Assembly: GCA_945861275.1 (NCBI GenBank)
Contig: CAMATZ010000005.1
Location: 100,214-164,213, forward strand
Reading direction: 5' to 3'
Origin: Bordetella parapertussis
GTDB taxonomy: Bacteria > Pseudomonadota > Gammaproteobacteria > Burkholderiales > SG8-41
Length of the DNA: 64,000 nucleotides
Shown: positions 33,699 to 43,077 of the stretch, in pieces
Layout: the number at the start of each line of letters is the position of its first letter
How positions within the stretch are numbered: position 1 is the stretch's first letter
Notes under the pieces: model-generated
Seen by the model: the letters and a program-made list of their open reading frames with translations, nothing else
Databases searched by the model: none
What the model was told of the DNA's origin: nothing
Translations under genes and position numbers: made by a program

Positions 33699-34145
33699 TC
33701 AAGCCATCGCCGTCTCGTTCTCTTTCACCGCATACACGTTGGCAGTATCGGTGAGCCCCTTGAACTCAATCGCATTGCCGCAGCCGTCGCTCAACGTCAT
33801 CAGCATCTGTTCGCGCACGGTGCCGGGTTGCGTGTTGCTGGGCTTGTTGATCCACGCAGCACCCAGTTGTTCGGCGCGGCGGGCGATTTTCTGAAAATCT
33901 TCGAGCGTCATCACCACGCCGAAATGGCGCAGCGGTGTGGACAGCGCGCCGCCGATTTTGCGCCCCTTGTCTCCGACCACGTCGTCCGGCGCGAGATGCG
34001 CGACGATATGGTGGCCGAAAAAATTGTAGTCGATGCGGCCTTTCAGCTTGCGGCCTTCGGGGCATTGCAGAATCTCGCCGTAGAATTTACGCGCGCGCTC
34101 GAGATCGTTTACGGCAAAGGAAAAATGAAACAGGGTGGCGCTCAT
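33699..34145 (-). CDS. VOC-fold (glyoxalase/extradiol-type) protein
   Basis: A 148-residue vicinal oxygen chelate protein. It begins LFHFSFAVNDLERARKFYGE with a metal-ligand His, and the second half has LSTPLRHFGVVMTLEDFQK and a closing DGCGNAIEFKGL with Glu. No signal peptide. Family members include lyases, dioxygenases and resistance proteins; substrate unknown. The start ATG 34145 has GGAG nine bases upstream. Separated from the convergent selenoprotein gene by a palindromic repeat. Confidence 0.83.
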   Translation of the reverse strand: MSATLFHFSFAVNDLERARKFYGEILQCPEGRKLKGRIDYNFFGHHIVAHLAPDDVVGDKGRKIGGALSTPLRHFGVVMTLEDFQKIARRAEQLGAAWINKPSNTQPGTVREQMLMTLSDGCGNAIEFKGLTDTANVYAVKENETAMA

Positions 34146-34257
34146 GAGGCTTCTCCTGGAGGTGGTTTACTGCGGTAATGTTATCACAGCGCTGGTGTTC
34201 GCCATGAAGAACAGCAAAAATACCTCAATAAAAACAATAGGTTGTGATATGTACGGA

Positions 34258-34653
34258 TTACAGCAAAGGACGTTTTAATGCACTGGCTTGCTCACGCGTG
34301 ATGCGCAACTCGAAATGCTTCGGCCCGCTGGCGTCGGCGCAGATGTAAGGCAGGGAAATTTCTGCGCTACCCGCCGCATCGATTTCCGCTTGCGCTTTTT
34401 TCGCGGCTTCGGCAATACGCGTCAGCGCCATCGGATCGTTACGCAGATCCATACCCGTCTGCGTGCAGGCCTGCTCGCACAGCCAGTGGTATAGCGGGGC
34501 GGACTTAACGTCATGCAGGTCTGCCGGTTTTGCGCTGCGCACGGAAAGCGCCGGCGGCGCGGCGTCATCGGTCTTCTTCCGGCGCAGGCTCGGCAATGCG
34601 ACGATCACCAGCAACGCAAGCGCCAGCAATATCACGATCAGCGTGGTATTCAT
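34258..34653 (-). CDS. Small membrane-anchored protein carrying a DnaK-like segment
   Basis: A 131-residue protein. An N-terminal hydrophobic helix (MNTTLIVILLALALLVIVAL) is followed by a charged linker and then a stretch that reads like part of the DnaK nucleotide-binding domain: GMDLRNDPMALTRIAEAAKK, ISLPYICADASGPKH and RITREQASAL. These blocks match DnaK residues about 240-305 in order and spacing. The rest of the ATPase domain, including all nucleotide-contacting loops before and after, is missing, so it cannot be a chaperone in the usual sense. Start ATG 34653 or an upstream TTG at 34677. It follows the DUF2927/Sel1 gene on the same strand. Confidence 0.75.
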   Translation of the reverse strand: MNTTLIVILLALALLVIVALPSLRRKKTDDAAPPALSVRSAKPADLHDVKSAPLYHWLCEQACTQTGMDLRNDPMALTRIAEAAKKAQAEIDAAGSAEISLPYICADASGPKHFELRITREQASALKRPLL

Positions 34654-34693
34654 CAGCGAATCAAGCGTGCGTTGCAATAATCAGGAATGGGCA

Positions 34694-35632
34694 TCAATTT
34701 TCCCCTTGCGCCGCAGCGCGCTTGAGTTGCACGGTAGCACCGCTGTGGGATGCATCGACAGCTTTTCTGAACCAGCTTAGTGCTTTCTCTTTGTCGGGCT
34801 TGACGATATGCCCGTGCAAATAGGCCAGACCCAGAAAGTATTGAATCTCGGTCTGCCCGCGTTTGAGGCCCTGCGCCGTGGCCTTGCCGGAGCGCACGAT
34901 TACGGTGGGCGCTTCACCGCTACCATTGCCGAAATCTTCCATTTCCTGAATCGTCTTACGCAAAAAACCATCAGCGGCTTGTTGTGAAGTTTTTTTATCC
35001 GCGTCGGTGGCGCTGCTGACCAGGCGCTGGGCGAGAATTTCGAGCACGGCGAACGGCGATGCGCCGGACGCAACATCATCGGTGTAAATTGTTTTCAACA
35101 GCAGTTTATCCACATCCGTTAGCTGACTGCTGCGCGCGAAGTAGGTCAGCACCGAGTTGCGTAGCGGATGGCCCGCCATACCCATCAGGTGCATGGTTTC
35201 GTGCAGCATGCAGCGCCAAACTGATTGATCGTTGGCTTGAATCTTCGCGCTCACGAGCGCGCTATTGCGCCAGGTAATGAACGTGACGCAGGGTTGATTG
35301 GCCGGTAGTGGCGCCGCTGGGCCAAAGAATTCCACTTGCACGTTGGCCGCAGGGTCGTCCGCAGCTACTTCGGCAACGGTGATGCCGGCGTGTTCCGCTA
35401 CATCGCGCAGTTGACGCAGGGTGAATTCCTTGTGCCGCTCAGGCGAGACGCCGCTGAACCTGACGCGAATGGGTGTTTGCCATTTGTAGGCCGCGCGCGG
35501 AAAGCCGGTCTGTTGCCAGAAACTTTCCCATGCCGTGGTCAGTGTGTCTGTGACGTCTGCGGCGTCGACGCTGCCGGTTTGCACAGCGAAGCCGACGGCG
35601 ATCAGCAGCAACAACTGCGTGAATTTTCGCAT
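34694..35632 (-). CDS. Exported metalloprotease-like protein (DUF2927-like) with Sel1 repeat
   Basis: A 312-residue protein with signal peptide (QLLLLIAVGFAVQTGSVDA). Residues about 160-170 have CMLHETMHLMGMAGHP, an HExxHxxGxxGH zinc-site pattern, and the segment before it (RVRFSGVSPERH) suits the DUF2927 kind. The C-terminal region has a Sel1-type repeat: AYLHGHIVKPDKEKALSWFR. Start ATG 35632 begins the signal. Upstream of the DnaK-fragment gene in the same direction, so the two may be a two-gene unit. Role unknown, perhaps cell-surface proteolysis. Confidence 0.72.
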   Translation of the reverse strand: MRKFTQLLLLIAVGFAVQTGSVDAADVTDTLTTAWESFWQQTGFPRAAYKWQTPIRVRFSGVSPERHKEFTLRQLRDVAEHAGITVAEVAADDPAANVQVEFFGPAAPLPANQPCVTFITWRNSALVSAKIQANDQSVWRCMLHETMHLMGMAGHPLRNSVLTYFARSSQLTDVDKLLLKTIYTDDVASGASPFAVLEILAQRLVSSATDADKKTSQQAADGFLRKTIQEMEDFGNGSGEAPTVIVRSGKATAQGLKRGQTEIQYFLGLAYLHGHIVKPDKEKALSWFRKAVDASHSGATVQLKRAAAQGEN

Positions 35633-35772
35633 GGTGGTCTTGCAATGATGAGCGGATGATTCTGGAAAGCAGTCTAGTGGCGGCAAAACAGTGTGAGCGC
35701 TTAGCCACGGCTTGACAACCCCAACCTGCGGTCACACCATCGTGCAATCCTTTTCCTGCAACGGAGTACCGC

Positions 35773-36831
35773 GTGAGCCATAAGCCGGGCCGTACGTGGC
35801 TGGTAGTGCCGGTGTCAAAAACGATGGGTACCATGCCCTTCGCCACACCGCGATACACCAAGCCGCTTTGCACGCTGGCGATAGCTATCGGTGTTGCGCT
35901 GCTGGCCGCTGCAACGGATGCGGCAAACGCACAAACCTATCCCGCCCGCCCCATCCGCTTCATTGCGCCCTATGTGCCGGGCGGTGGCGTCGATTTCGTG
36001 GCCCGCATCATCGCGGCAAAACTCTCCGAGACCATAGGCCAGCAGGTGATCGTCGAAAACCGTCCCGGCGGCGGCACCAACATCGGCTCTGAACTGGTGG
36101 TGCGTGCCGCGCCCGATGGCTACATGCTGCTGCTGGGCGGCGTGCCGAATACTGCCAACATGACGCTGTTCAAGAAACCGCCGTATGACGTGGTGAAGGA
36201 TTTCGCGCCGGTGATCCAGACCACCATTGCGCCCAACATCCTCGCGCTGCATCCTTCGGTGCCGGTGCGCTCAGTGAAAGACCTTATCGCGCTGGCGAAA
36301 TCACGGCGCGGCGAACTTACGTTTGCGTCAGCCGGTATCGGCAGCTCCAATCATTTATCGGGCGAGATGTTTCGCATCATGGCGGGTGTGGACATCGTTC
36401 ATGTGCCGTACAAGGGCGGCGGTGCTGCGGTCATTGATTTGCTGGCGGGGCAGGTGTCGATGTATTTCGGCACCACGCCAAGCACCGTGCCGCATGTACG
36501 CAGCGGCCGCTTGCGCGCGCTGGCGGTGACCAGCGCACAGCGCTCGCGCGCCACACCCGATATACCAACGATGTCCGAGGCCGCGCTGCCCGGCTTCGAG
36601 CAATCGGCGTGGCATGGTTTGCTCGCACCCGCTGCAACGCCGCAGGCGCTGATCGCCAGATTGAATAGCGAAGTGATACGCGTGTTGCGCATGCCGGATG
36701 TGATTGACCGCATGGCCGCGCAAGGGGTCGATGTGATCGGCAATTCGCCGGCGGAATTCGCCGCGTTTATCAAACAGGATGTGGTGAAATACGCAAAGCT
36801 GGTGAAGTCGGCGGGCATCAAGATTGAGTAG
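35773..36831 (+). CDS. Bug/TctC-family solute-binding protein (352 aa)
   Basis: Mature part starts YPARPIRFIAPYVPGGGVDF, with ENRPGGGTNIGSELVV, SAGIGSSNHLSGEMFRIM and HVPYKGGGAAVIDLLAGQ. The long N-terminus (about 50 residues before the mature part) has a signal core LAIAIGVALLAAATDA. GTG 35773 has GGAG seven bases upstream; an ATG at 35824 would give a shorter leader. It is followed by the amidohydrolase gene 55 bp later, a probable catabolic partner. Confidence 0.85.
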   Translation: MSHKPGRTWLVVPVSKTMGTMPFATPRYTKPLCTLAIAIGVALLAAATDAANAQTYPARPIRFIAPYVPGGGVDFVARIIAAKLSETIGQQVIVENRPGGGTNIGSELVVRAAPDGYMLLLGGVPNTANMTLFKKPPYDVVKDFAPVIQTTIAPNILALHPSVPVRSVKDLIALAKSRRGELTFASAGIGSSNHLSGEMFRIMAGVDIVHVPYKGGGAAVIDLLAGQVSMYFGTTPSTVPHVRSGRLRALAVTSAQRSRATPDIPTMSEAALPGFEQSAWHGLLAPAATPQALIARLNSEVIRVLRMPDVIDRMAAQGVDVIGNSPAEFAAFIKQDVVKYAKLVKSAGIKIE

Positions 36832-36886
36832 GGATCGTTGCGGTGAAGGTATTGATTTTTAGTTATAACTATCCGGGAGCGTAACC

Positions 36887-37753
36887 ATGCACGGCACAAC
36901 GCAAGCAGTACCCAATTCCACCGGCACAGCACCTCCCAAACTCGCCGCACCGGCGAATGCCGCCGACTGCCACATTCACATCTACGATGCCCGCTATCCG
37001 GCGGTTTCGCCGGTGCTTGCGGGCGGCACGGTTGCGGATTACCGCCTGCTGCAAAAGCGCGTCGGCGTATCGCGCGTGGTGATTGTGACACCACGTTGTT
37101 ATACCACCGACAATACCGTGACCACCGATGCGATCCGGGAACTGGGCATCGACAATGCACGCGGTGTGGGCGTGCTGCGTCCCACGGTGACGGACGCTGA
37201 ACTCAAAAAACTCAACGACGGGGGCATCCGCGGCATACGCTTCACCGTGGGTGATCCGCACACTGCGGTGGTGTCCATCGACATGATAGAGCCGCTCGCC
37301 AAGCGCATCGCCAACTACGGTTGGCACATACAACTCAACATGCCTTGCGACAAGATAGTCGAACACGCGGATATGCTGCGGCGTCTGCCGACGCCAATCG
37401 TGTTCGATCACATGGGTAAGCCGCCGATAGACGAAGGCGTGAAACACCCATCGCACCCTGTCATTCTAGATTTGCTGGACAAGCGCCGCGCCTGGGTAAA
37501 GATTTCCGGCGCCTACTCGAATACCAACATCGGCCCACCCACCTACGCGGACGCGACCGTGGTGGCTCAAGCCTTCGTCAGGGCCGCGCCCGAGCGCTGT
37601 GTGTGGGGCAGCGACTGGCCGCATCCGGGACCGAAGGTGAAGCCCGACGATGCGATACTGTTTGATTTACTCACTGTGTGGGCGCCAGTTGAGGCCACGC
37701 GCAATCGCATCCTCGTTAGCAATCCGCAAGACCTCTACGGATTTCCGAAATGA
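36887..37753 (+). CDS. Amidohydrolase family 2 (LigI-like lactone/dicarboxylate hydrolase)
   Basis: A 288-residue TIM-barrel metal hydrolase. The N-terminal metal site is ADCHIHIYDARYP, then NMPCDKIVEH, FDHMGKPPIDEG and the C-terminal CVWGSDWPHPGPK, whose Asp is the usual catalytic acid. This pattern is typical of the group containing 2-pyrone-4,6-dicarboxylate lactonase LigI and other aromatic-degradation hydrolases. It follows a Bug gene and may act on the imported compound. RBS GGGAG precedes ATG 36887. Exact substrate unknown. Confidence 0.85.
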   Translation: MHGTTQAVPNSTGTAPPKLAAPANAADCHIHIYDARYPAVSPVLAGGTVADYRLLQKRVGVSRVVIVTPRCYTTDNTVTTDAIRELGIDNARGVGVLRPTVTDAELKKLNDGGIRGIRFTVGDPHTAVVSIDMIEPLAKRIANYGWHIQLNMPCDKIVEHADMLRRLPTPIVFDHMGKPPIDEGVKHPSHPVILDLLDKRRAWVKISGAYSNTNIGPPTYADATVVAQAFVRAAPERCVWGSDWPHPGPKVKPDDAILFDLLTVWAPVEATRNRILVSNPQDLYGFPK

Positions 37754-37807
37754 GCCTGCCGGTTCGGCGCGCGATGCACAGAAGCGGGTGGCGATCGGGG
37801 CATCATA

Positions 37808-38656
37808 GTGCGTAAGTTGGTGGTGGCTACGGTGCGTGCGCAAATTCTTGTGATGGCATGCGTCGCTTTTTGCTGCCACGCATCGCCACGCGAAATTCCG
37901 CTTCAGATAGCGGCCGGCACGCAAACAGTCGATGCCAGGGAGATCGCCGACTACCCTCGTGCCATTGACGCTATCCTGCGCGTGCTCGTTGAAAAATTTC
38001 ATTTACCGCTTCCGCGAGGCAAAGTGGAAATCCATCCGACACGCGAGGGTTTTGAGCAGGCGTTGATCAAGTATCTCAAGCTCGCTCCGATGCTCGCTCG
38101 ATCCACAGCGCAATTCGCCAAGGGTGCTGTTGGGAGCAATACGTTGATCGTCAACGAACAGGCCGACGCGGGTGACACGTGGCCGCAGCGCATTGAGGGC
38201 ATGGCGCATGAGATCATCCATATGCTTCAACTCACGCTGGCCAACCGCCCAAACATCAGTGGCAATCAGTGGCTGATCGAAGGGTTTGCGGAGTGGATGG
38301 CGCTCAACGTTACGGATGCGTTGGGTGTGGACGAACTCACACGCGCTCGCACGAGGACTTTGGATAAGGTGCGCACCCAGAAGCGCAAGGGAGAGCTTCC
38401 GCGCATTGTGCGTCTGGATGCTTTTGCCGACTGGGTAGAAGCGCGAAGAAAATACGGATACGACGGAACCTACTCGTTGTCATTTCTCGTCACGGATTTT
38501 TTGATCAAACGCCATTCATTTGACGCTGTGATTGATTACTTTCGGCGTTTCCGGACGTCGAACGATCACGGCGCAAACTTAAAAGCAGCAATCGGCGAGA
38601 GCCTCGACGATTTTGAGATTGCCCTGGATCGTCACCTTGAGGGCTTACTCAAATGA
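37808..38656 (+). CDS. Exported peptidase-like protein with HExxH motif
   Basis: A 282-residue protein with a signal peptide (VVATVRAQILVMACVAFCCH). The motif GMAHEIIHMLQL (about residue 137) gives HExxH, and the downstream EGFAEWMALNV supplies a third acidic residue in the gluzincin arrangement (HExxH...E). Lysine-rich central region. Start is GTG 37808 with AGTG nearby but no clear ribosome site. It follows the amidohydrolase gene by 54 bp. A zinc protease role is inferred, not proven. Confidence 0.68.
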   Translation: MRKLVVATVRAQILVMACVAFCCHASPREIPLQIAAGTQTVDAREIADYPRAIDAILRVLVEKFHLPLPRGKVEIHPTREGFEQALIKYLKLAPMLARSTAQFAKGAVGSNTLIVNEQADAGDTWPQRIEGMAHEIIHMLQLTLANRPNISGNQWLIEGFAEWMALNVTDALGVDELTRARTRTLDKVRTQKRKGELPRIVRLDAFADWVEARRKYGYDGTYSLSFLVTDFLIKRHSFDAVIDYFRRFRTSNDHGANLKAAIGESLDDFEIALDRHLEGLLK

Positions 38657-38707
38657 CCGATAGGGAACACACATCATCCTGGGCTGACGCTTTCACCAAC
38701 AACCCGG

Positions 38708-39673
38708 CTATTTCTTCAGCGCCAACCCCATCTCCGTAAGAAACTGCGTCATCTCCACCTGCTGCCCAGCCAGCCAGCGCGAGAGTTCTTCGGCGTTCAT
38801 GTAAACATCCTCGTACATATTGCGTGCCATGTACTCGCGCCAGCCGGCGCTCTTGTGTACTTTCGCCAGCATGTCTTCGAGCACTTTCGCTGCTTCACGC
38901 GGGATGGCGGCGGGCGCAACAAAGCCGCGCAGGCCGCCGGCCAGAATGTCAAACCCCTGTTCCTTCAACGTCGGCACGTTGGGCAGGCCTGCGACGCGAG
39001 TTGCCGCCGGCACGCCCAGCAGGCGCAATTTCTTCATTTCGACCTGACCCATGACTTCACCCAGGTTCTCGGCGGTGGCATGGATATGTCCGCCCATGAC
39101 GGCGGTTACCGATTCGGTGCCGCTCTTGAACGACACCAGGTTAAAGCGCGCGCCGGAGGCTTTTTCAAGGCGATGCATCATGCCGTGCGCGCTGCCGCCG
39201 GGAAAGGTAATGCCGACGCTGATGGTTTTGGGTTTGGCGCGCGCGGCGTCGAGCAGTTCCTTGAGTGAGCGGTAGGGGGAGTTCTCGGCGACCGAGATGC
39301 TGTTCAGATCCAGGCCGATAGCGCCGAGCGTTGTAAACTTGTCGATGCCCACATCGAAGCCGGTGCGTATCGGCACGCTGACCAATCCAATCGCCGCCAG
39401 CAGAATGACGTACGGGTCGCCGCGCTTGCCCGCAACGTAAAGTTGTCCTATCGCGCCGCCGCCGCCCGCGCGGTTTTGAATAATAATTTGCTGCGGCAGC
39501 AGTTTTTCTTTGGCGACAATATCTGCGACGGTGCGCGCCACCAAATCAGAGCCGCCGCCCGCGCCGGTGGGGGACACCAGTTCGATGTGGCGCGTGGGGT
39601 AGGGTTGGGCGTGGCACGGTGCAGCCCACGCAGCGATCAGCAGCAGCGGGAGAAGCTTAATTTGGATTTTCAT
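38708..39673 (-). CDS. Bug/TctC-family solute-binding protein (321 aa)
   Basis: Signal peptide LLPLLLIAAWAAPCHAQ, then YPTRHIELVSPTGAGGGSDL and IQNRAGGGGAIGQLYVAG. Second-lobe landmarks are GITFPGGSAHGMMHRLEKA and GLRGFVAPAAIP. Same LLPQ-style helix subgroup as 4639 and 30785. It is last in a minus-strand series of CoA-transferase, CitE-like lyase and this Bug gene (103 bp after the lyase), so it probably feeds this small catabolic unit. Convergent with the peptidase-like gene. Confidence 0.86.
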   Translation of the reverse strand: MKIQIKLLPLLLIAAWAAPCHAQPYPTRHIELVSPTGAGGGSDLVARTVADIVAKEKLLPQQIIIQNRAGGGGAIGQLYVAGKRGDPYVILLAAIGLVSVPIRTGFDVGIDKFTTLGAIGLDLNSISVAENSPYRSLKELLDAARAKPKTISVGITFPGGSAHGMMHRLEKASGARFNLVSFKSGTESVTAVMGGHIHATAENLGEVMGQVEMKKLRLLGVPAATRVAGLPNVPTLKEQGFDILAGGLRGFVAPAAIPREAAKVLEDMLAKVHKSAGWREYMARNMYEDVYMNAEELSRWLAGQQVEMTQFLTEMGLALKK

Positions 39674-39775
39674 TTCCCAGGGCTCCAGCGTAAATTAAAA
39701 AACTACTATAAAAACAACAGCCCGCAATATTTCGACGGAGCCTTCTGCGTACCCTGGCCATGACCCCACGGTAGT

Positions 39776-40663
39776 TTACGACTTTCGACTGTTGATGGTG
39801 GCAACCAGGTCGAGCAGATTCTGCGCGGTCTTCGCCATCGCGATATCAACCAGCTTGCCGTCCACCGTGGTGCTGCCGGCGCCGCGCGTAAGCGCTTCCT
39901 GATACGCCGCAATCACGCGCGTGGCGTAATCGGCTTCGGCGGCGGTGGGGGTATAGATTTCGTTGGCCGCCTCGATTTGCGAGGGATGGATCACGGTGCG
40001 GCCGCGGTATCCGAGACGCCGCGACAACATCGTGTCGCGGCGAAACCCCTCGTGATCTCTGATGTTCGAGAACACGCCTTCCAGCGGGAATTTGAGGTTG
40101 GCCGCGCGCGCGGCGACAAACGTCATCTGCCGCACGAACATCATTTCCGGGCCGTCGCTGCTCCAGATCGCGCCGAGCGACACATTCATGTCGCCATCTT
40201 CGCCGCCCGCGTACATGCCGGATTCGATGCGCTTGCAGTTCGAGAAAATTTCGCGCGCGCTTAACACACCGGCGGCACTTTCAATCATCACAATCACCGG
40301 CGTGCTGCCGGGCGTGAGGCCTTTGCGCACTTCAAGACTGGTGAGCATGCGATCGACGCCGGCGATGTCGCCGGGGCTGTCCTGCTTGGGTACCACGAAG
40401 CCGCGCAGCTTGGGCATACCGACAAAGGCTTCGAAATCCTCGTGCATAAAGCCGCTGTCGATGGCGTTGACCCTGATCCAGCTGCGGTCTTCGGGTAGCT
40501 TCGCGATGTACTCTTTGGTCATCGCGCGCGCATTGGCTTTTTCGGCGGCGGGCACAGTGTCTTCAAGGTCGAAGATGAAACCGTCGGCCGGCAAGCTATG
40601 CAGCTTGTCGAGCATACGCCGCTGATTGGCGGGAACGAATAACAGACTACGCCATAGATGCAT
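39776..40663 (-). CDS. CitE-like acyl-CoA lyase (HpcH/HpaI family)
   Basis: A 295-residue protein of the pyruvate/PEP-binding TIM barrel. It begins LWRSLLFVPANQRRMLDKL and has GFIFDLEDTVP (metal-binding Asp/Glu), VIVMIESAAGVLSAREIF and GGEDGDMNVSLGAI (second metal Glu/Asp). The CitE/malyl-CoA-lyase group splits or forms hydroxyacyl-CoA esters. I chose ATG 40663 with AAGGAG nine bases upstream; the frame runs on to 40720. Together with the CoA-transferase at 40791 it forms an activation-plus-cleavage pair, with 127 bp between. Confidence 0.87.
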   Translation of the reverse strand: MHLWRSLLFVPANQRRMLDKLHSLPADGFIFDLEDTVPAAEKANARAMTKEYIAKLPEDRSWIRVNAIDSGFMHEDFEAFVGMPKLRGFVVPKQDSPGDIAGVDRMLTSLEVRKGLTPGSTPVIVMIESAAGVLSAREIFSNCKRIESGMYAGGEDGDMNVSLGAIWSSDGPEMMFVRQMTFVAARAANLKFPLEGVFSNIRDHEGFRRDTMLSRRLGYRGRTVIHPSQIEAANEIYTPTAAEADYATRVIAAYQEALTRGAGSTTVDGKLVDIAMAKTAQNLLDLVATINSRKS

Positions 40664-40700
40664 GGGGTGCTCCTTTAAGGTCAAAATCCAGGACCATTTG

Positions 40701-40771
40701 CCGCGGAACACGCAGAACACGCGGAAAAATTGTTCGAACTGTTCTTTCCGCGTATTCCGTGTGTTCCGTGG
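40701..40771. repeat. Inverted repeat between lyase and CoA-transferase genes
   Basis: 27-bp arms 40701-40727 (CCGCGGAACACGCAGAACAC...) and 40745-40771 are inverse with 4 transitions. A separate family from the CGTTCCC repeats. It lies inside the probable operon and may attenuate the lyase. Confidence 0.75.
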
Positions 40772-40790
40772 TTAAAAATGGAAGCTATAT

Positions 40791-41990
40791 TCACTTCGCC
40801 AACATCACCACGCCCGCCTTGGCCAATGCCGCAATCTGCGCATCACTATGCCCCAGCTCGCGCAGTATCTCGGCCGAGTGTTGGCCCAGCAAAGGCGCAG
40901 GCAGCCGCAGGGTCGGGCTGTTGGCATCAAATAGCACCGGGTTACGCACCGCCGGCGTCTTGCCCATGACCGGATGCTCGATTTCCTGGAGCACGTTGCG
41001 CGCCTTGATATGCGGGTCGTCGAACACGTCTTTGTAATCGTTGACCAGCGAACACGGTACGCCCGCCTGCATCAGCAGGTCTTCGAGTTCAGCGGCGCTG
41101 CGCGACTGCACGGCAGGGGTGACAATTTCCAGCAGGCCGGATTCGTTTTGTTTGCGCAACACGTAACTGACGAAACGCGCATCGGTGAGATGACTCTCCA
41201 GTCCCAGCACCGTCATGAAGCGCTTGAACAGTTCGTCGTTCGGCGTGCCGATGGCGATATACTTGGCGTCGCTGGTTTCAAACAGCTGGTAGGGTGCATT
41301 GAGCCGGTGTTGGTGGCCGAGGCGTACCGGCACATCGCCGGTGGCAAGATAGTAAGCAGTTTCCCACGCCGCGGCCGAGATCGAGGCTTCGACCAGCGAC
41401 ACATCGGCGATACGTCCACCTTTGCCCTTCATCACGCTGATGAGTCCTGTAAGCACGGCGTAGGTCGCGAACATCGCGCCGAAGATGTCGGCGGTCTGCA
41501 GGCCGGGGCGCATCGGCATGTCGCCGGGCGAGCCGGTAACCGACAGCGCACCGGAAAAAGCTTCGACGATCAGGTTGACGCCCGCGCGGCGGCGATAGGG
41601 GCCGGTCTGGCCGAAGCCGGATGCGGACACGTAAACTATATCGGGATTGACCGCGCGCAGGTGTTGCGGGCCAAGGCCGATGCCTTCCAGTGCGCCGGGG
41701 CGATTGTTCTCCAGCATTACGTCACTTTTCCGGGCCAGCGCCAGCACCACATCGCGCGCCGCCTGCTGCTTGAGATCGAGCACGAGGCTGCGCTTGTTGC
41801 GATTAAGTGCTGCGAAACTGGCGCTTTCACCATTGACCAGTGGCGGCATGGCGCGCGTTTGATCACCGCGCGTGGGGCGTTCGATTTTGATCACATCCGC
41901 GCCCATGTCGCCCAGCAGCATGCCGCAAAATGGGCCGGCGATGAAGTTGCCCAGTTCCAGTACTTTGATGCCATCCAGCGGTTGGGACAC
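40791..41990 (-). CDS. Class III CoA-transferase (CaiB/BaiF family)
   Basis: A 399-residue family III CoA-transferase: IKVLELGNFIAGPFCGMLLG, GADVIKIERPTRGDQTR, ENNRPGALEGIGLG and ASGFGQTGPYRRRAGVNLIV, with the expected catalytic acid in the region that follows (Asn here in GVNLIVEAFSG, where many members have Asp). It is the first gene of the minus-strand unit with the CitE-like lyase and the Bug protein. The Bug gene at 42091 diverges 100 bp away. Substrate unknown. Confidence 0.88.
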   Translation of the reverse strand: MSQPLDGIKVLELGNFIAGPFCGMLLGDMGADVIKIERPTRGDQTRAMPPLVNGESASFAALNRNKRSLVLDLKQQAARDVVLALARKSDVMLENNRPGALEGIGLGPQHLRAVNPDIVYVSASGFGQTGPYRRRAGVNLIVEAFSGALSVTGSPGDMPMRPGLQTADIFGAMFATYAVLTGLISVMKGKGGRIADVSLVEASISAAAWETAYYLATGDVPVRLGHQHRLNAPYQLFETSDAKYIAIGTPNDELFKRFMTVLGLESHLTDARFVSYVLRKQNESGLLEIVTPAVQSRSAAELEDLLMQAGVPCSLVNDYKDVFDDPHIKARNVLQEIEHPVMGKTPAVRNPVLFDANSPTLRLPAPLLGQHSAEILRELGHSDAQIAALAKAGVVMLAK

Positions 41991-42090
41991 TACGCACTCC
42001 TGACAACAGACGGTAATTGATTATAAGCGGGCGCATCCTCATTGCGGACGGTCTTCACGCCCGCGAACAGGGATGGCGTAAAATTCAAGC

Positions 42091-43068
42091 TTGAAACTTT
42101 TTATCGCATCGTCGTGGATGGCGTTCGCAGCCGCTGCCAGTGCCGCGCCCGTGCCTGAGACCGCGACTAAATTTCCCCCGGGTTACCCCAGCAAGCCGAT
42201 ACGCCTGCTGGTATCCGGCGTTGGCGGCGCGGGCGACTTCGCCGGGCGTTTGATTGCGGCGGAACTCACGCAGCGGCTCGGCCAGCAAGTCGTCATCGAC
42301 AATCGCCCCGGCGGTGTCACGCCCGGCGAGATTCTTGTCAAAGCGCCGCCCGACGGCTACACGCTGATGATGGTAGGATTCGTCATCTGGCTGTCGCCAT
42401 TCATGCGCGAGGGCGTGCCCTTCGATGCGGTGCGCGATTTTATGCCCGTATCAATGGCGATCAGTTCACCCAATGTGCTGGTGGTGCATCCTTCGCTGCG
42501 CGTGAAATCGGTGCAGGAATTGATCGCGCTCGCCAAACAAAAACCCGGCGTGCTCAACTATGGGGTGTCGGGCATCGGCAATTCCAATCACCTCGCCGGC
42601 GAAATGTTCAAGGCGATGACCGGTGTGAACATCGCAGCCGTGTATTACCGTGGCGCGGCGCTGGCGTTGACCGATGTGGTGGGTGGCAGAGTCGAAATGA
42701 TATTCGCCACCGCGAATGCATCCGGCCCGCACGTTAGCGCGGGTCGCCTGATTGCGCTGGCGGTAACCTCCGCGCAGCCGTCGCCGGTAGCGCCGGGCCT
42801 GCCGACGGTGGCGTCCACGGGATTGCCCGGATACGAATGCGCGGCAACCATCGGCATACTCGCGCGCGCGGGAACTCCGACTTCGGTGGTGAATGTGCTG
42901 CATCGGGAAGTCGCGCGCTATCTGCACACGCCACAAGCGAAAGAGCGTTTGCTCAAAGCCGGCATCGAAGCCGTCGGCAACACGCCCGCTGAATTCGCCG
43001 CGATCATACGTGAGGATATCGCGCGCAAAGGCAAAATCATCCGCGATGCAGGCATACGGATGGAGTGA
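42091..43068 (+). CDS. Bug/TctC-family solute-binding protein (325 aa)
   Basis: Short signal (WMAFAAAASAAP), then YPSKPIRLLVSGVGGAGDFA, IDNRPGGVTPGEILVKAP and LNYGVSGIGNSNHLAGEMFK. TTG 42091 is the furthest-upstream start; ATG 42118 would shorten the signal. No clear ribosome site for either. It diverges from the CoA-transferase unit and ends 9 bp before dinB, an unusual neighbour for a binding protein. Confidence 0.83.
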   Translation: MKLFIASSWMAFAAAASAAPVPETATKFPPGYPSKPIRLLVSGVGGAGDFAGRLIAAELTQRLGQQVVIDNRPGGVTPGEILVKAPPDGYTLMMVGFVIWLSPFMREGVPFDAVRDFMPVSMAISSPNVLVVHPSLRVKSVQELIALAKQKPGVLNYGVSGIGNSNHLAGEMFKAMTGVNIAAVYYRGAALALTDVVGGRVEMIFATANASGPHVSAGRLIALAVTSAQPSPVAPGLPTVASTGLPGYECAATIGILARAGTPTSVVNVLHREVARYLHTPQAKERLLKAGIEAVGNTPAEFAAIIREDIARKGKIIRDAGIRME

Positions 43069-43077
43069 CTTCACAGC

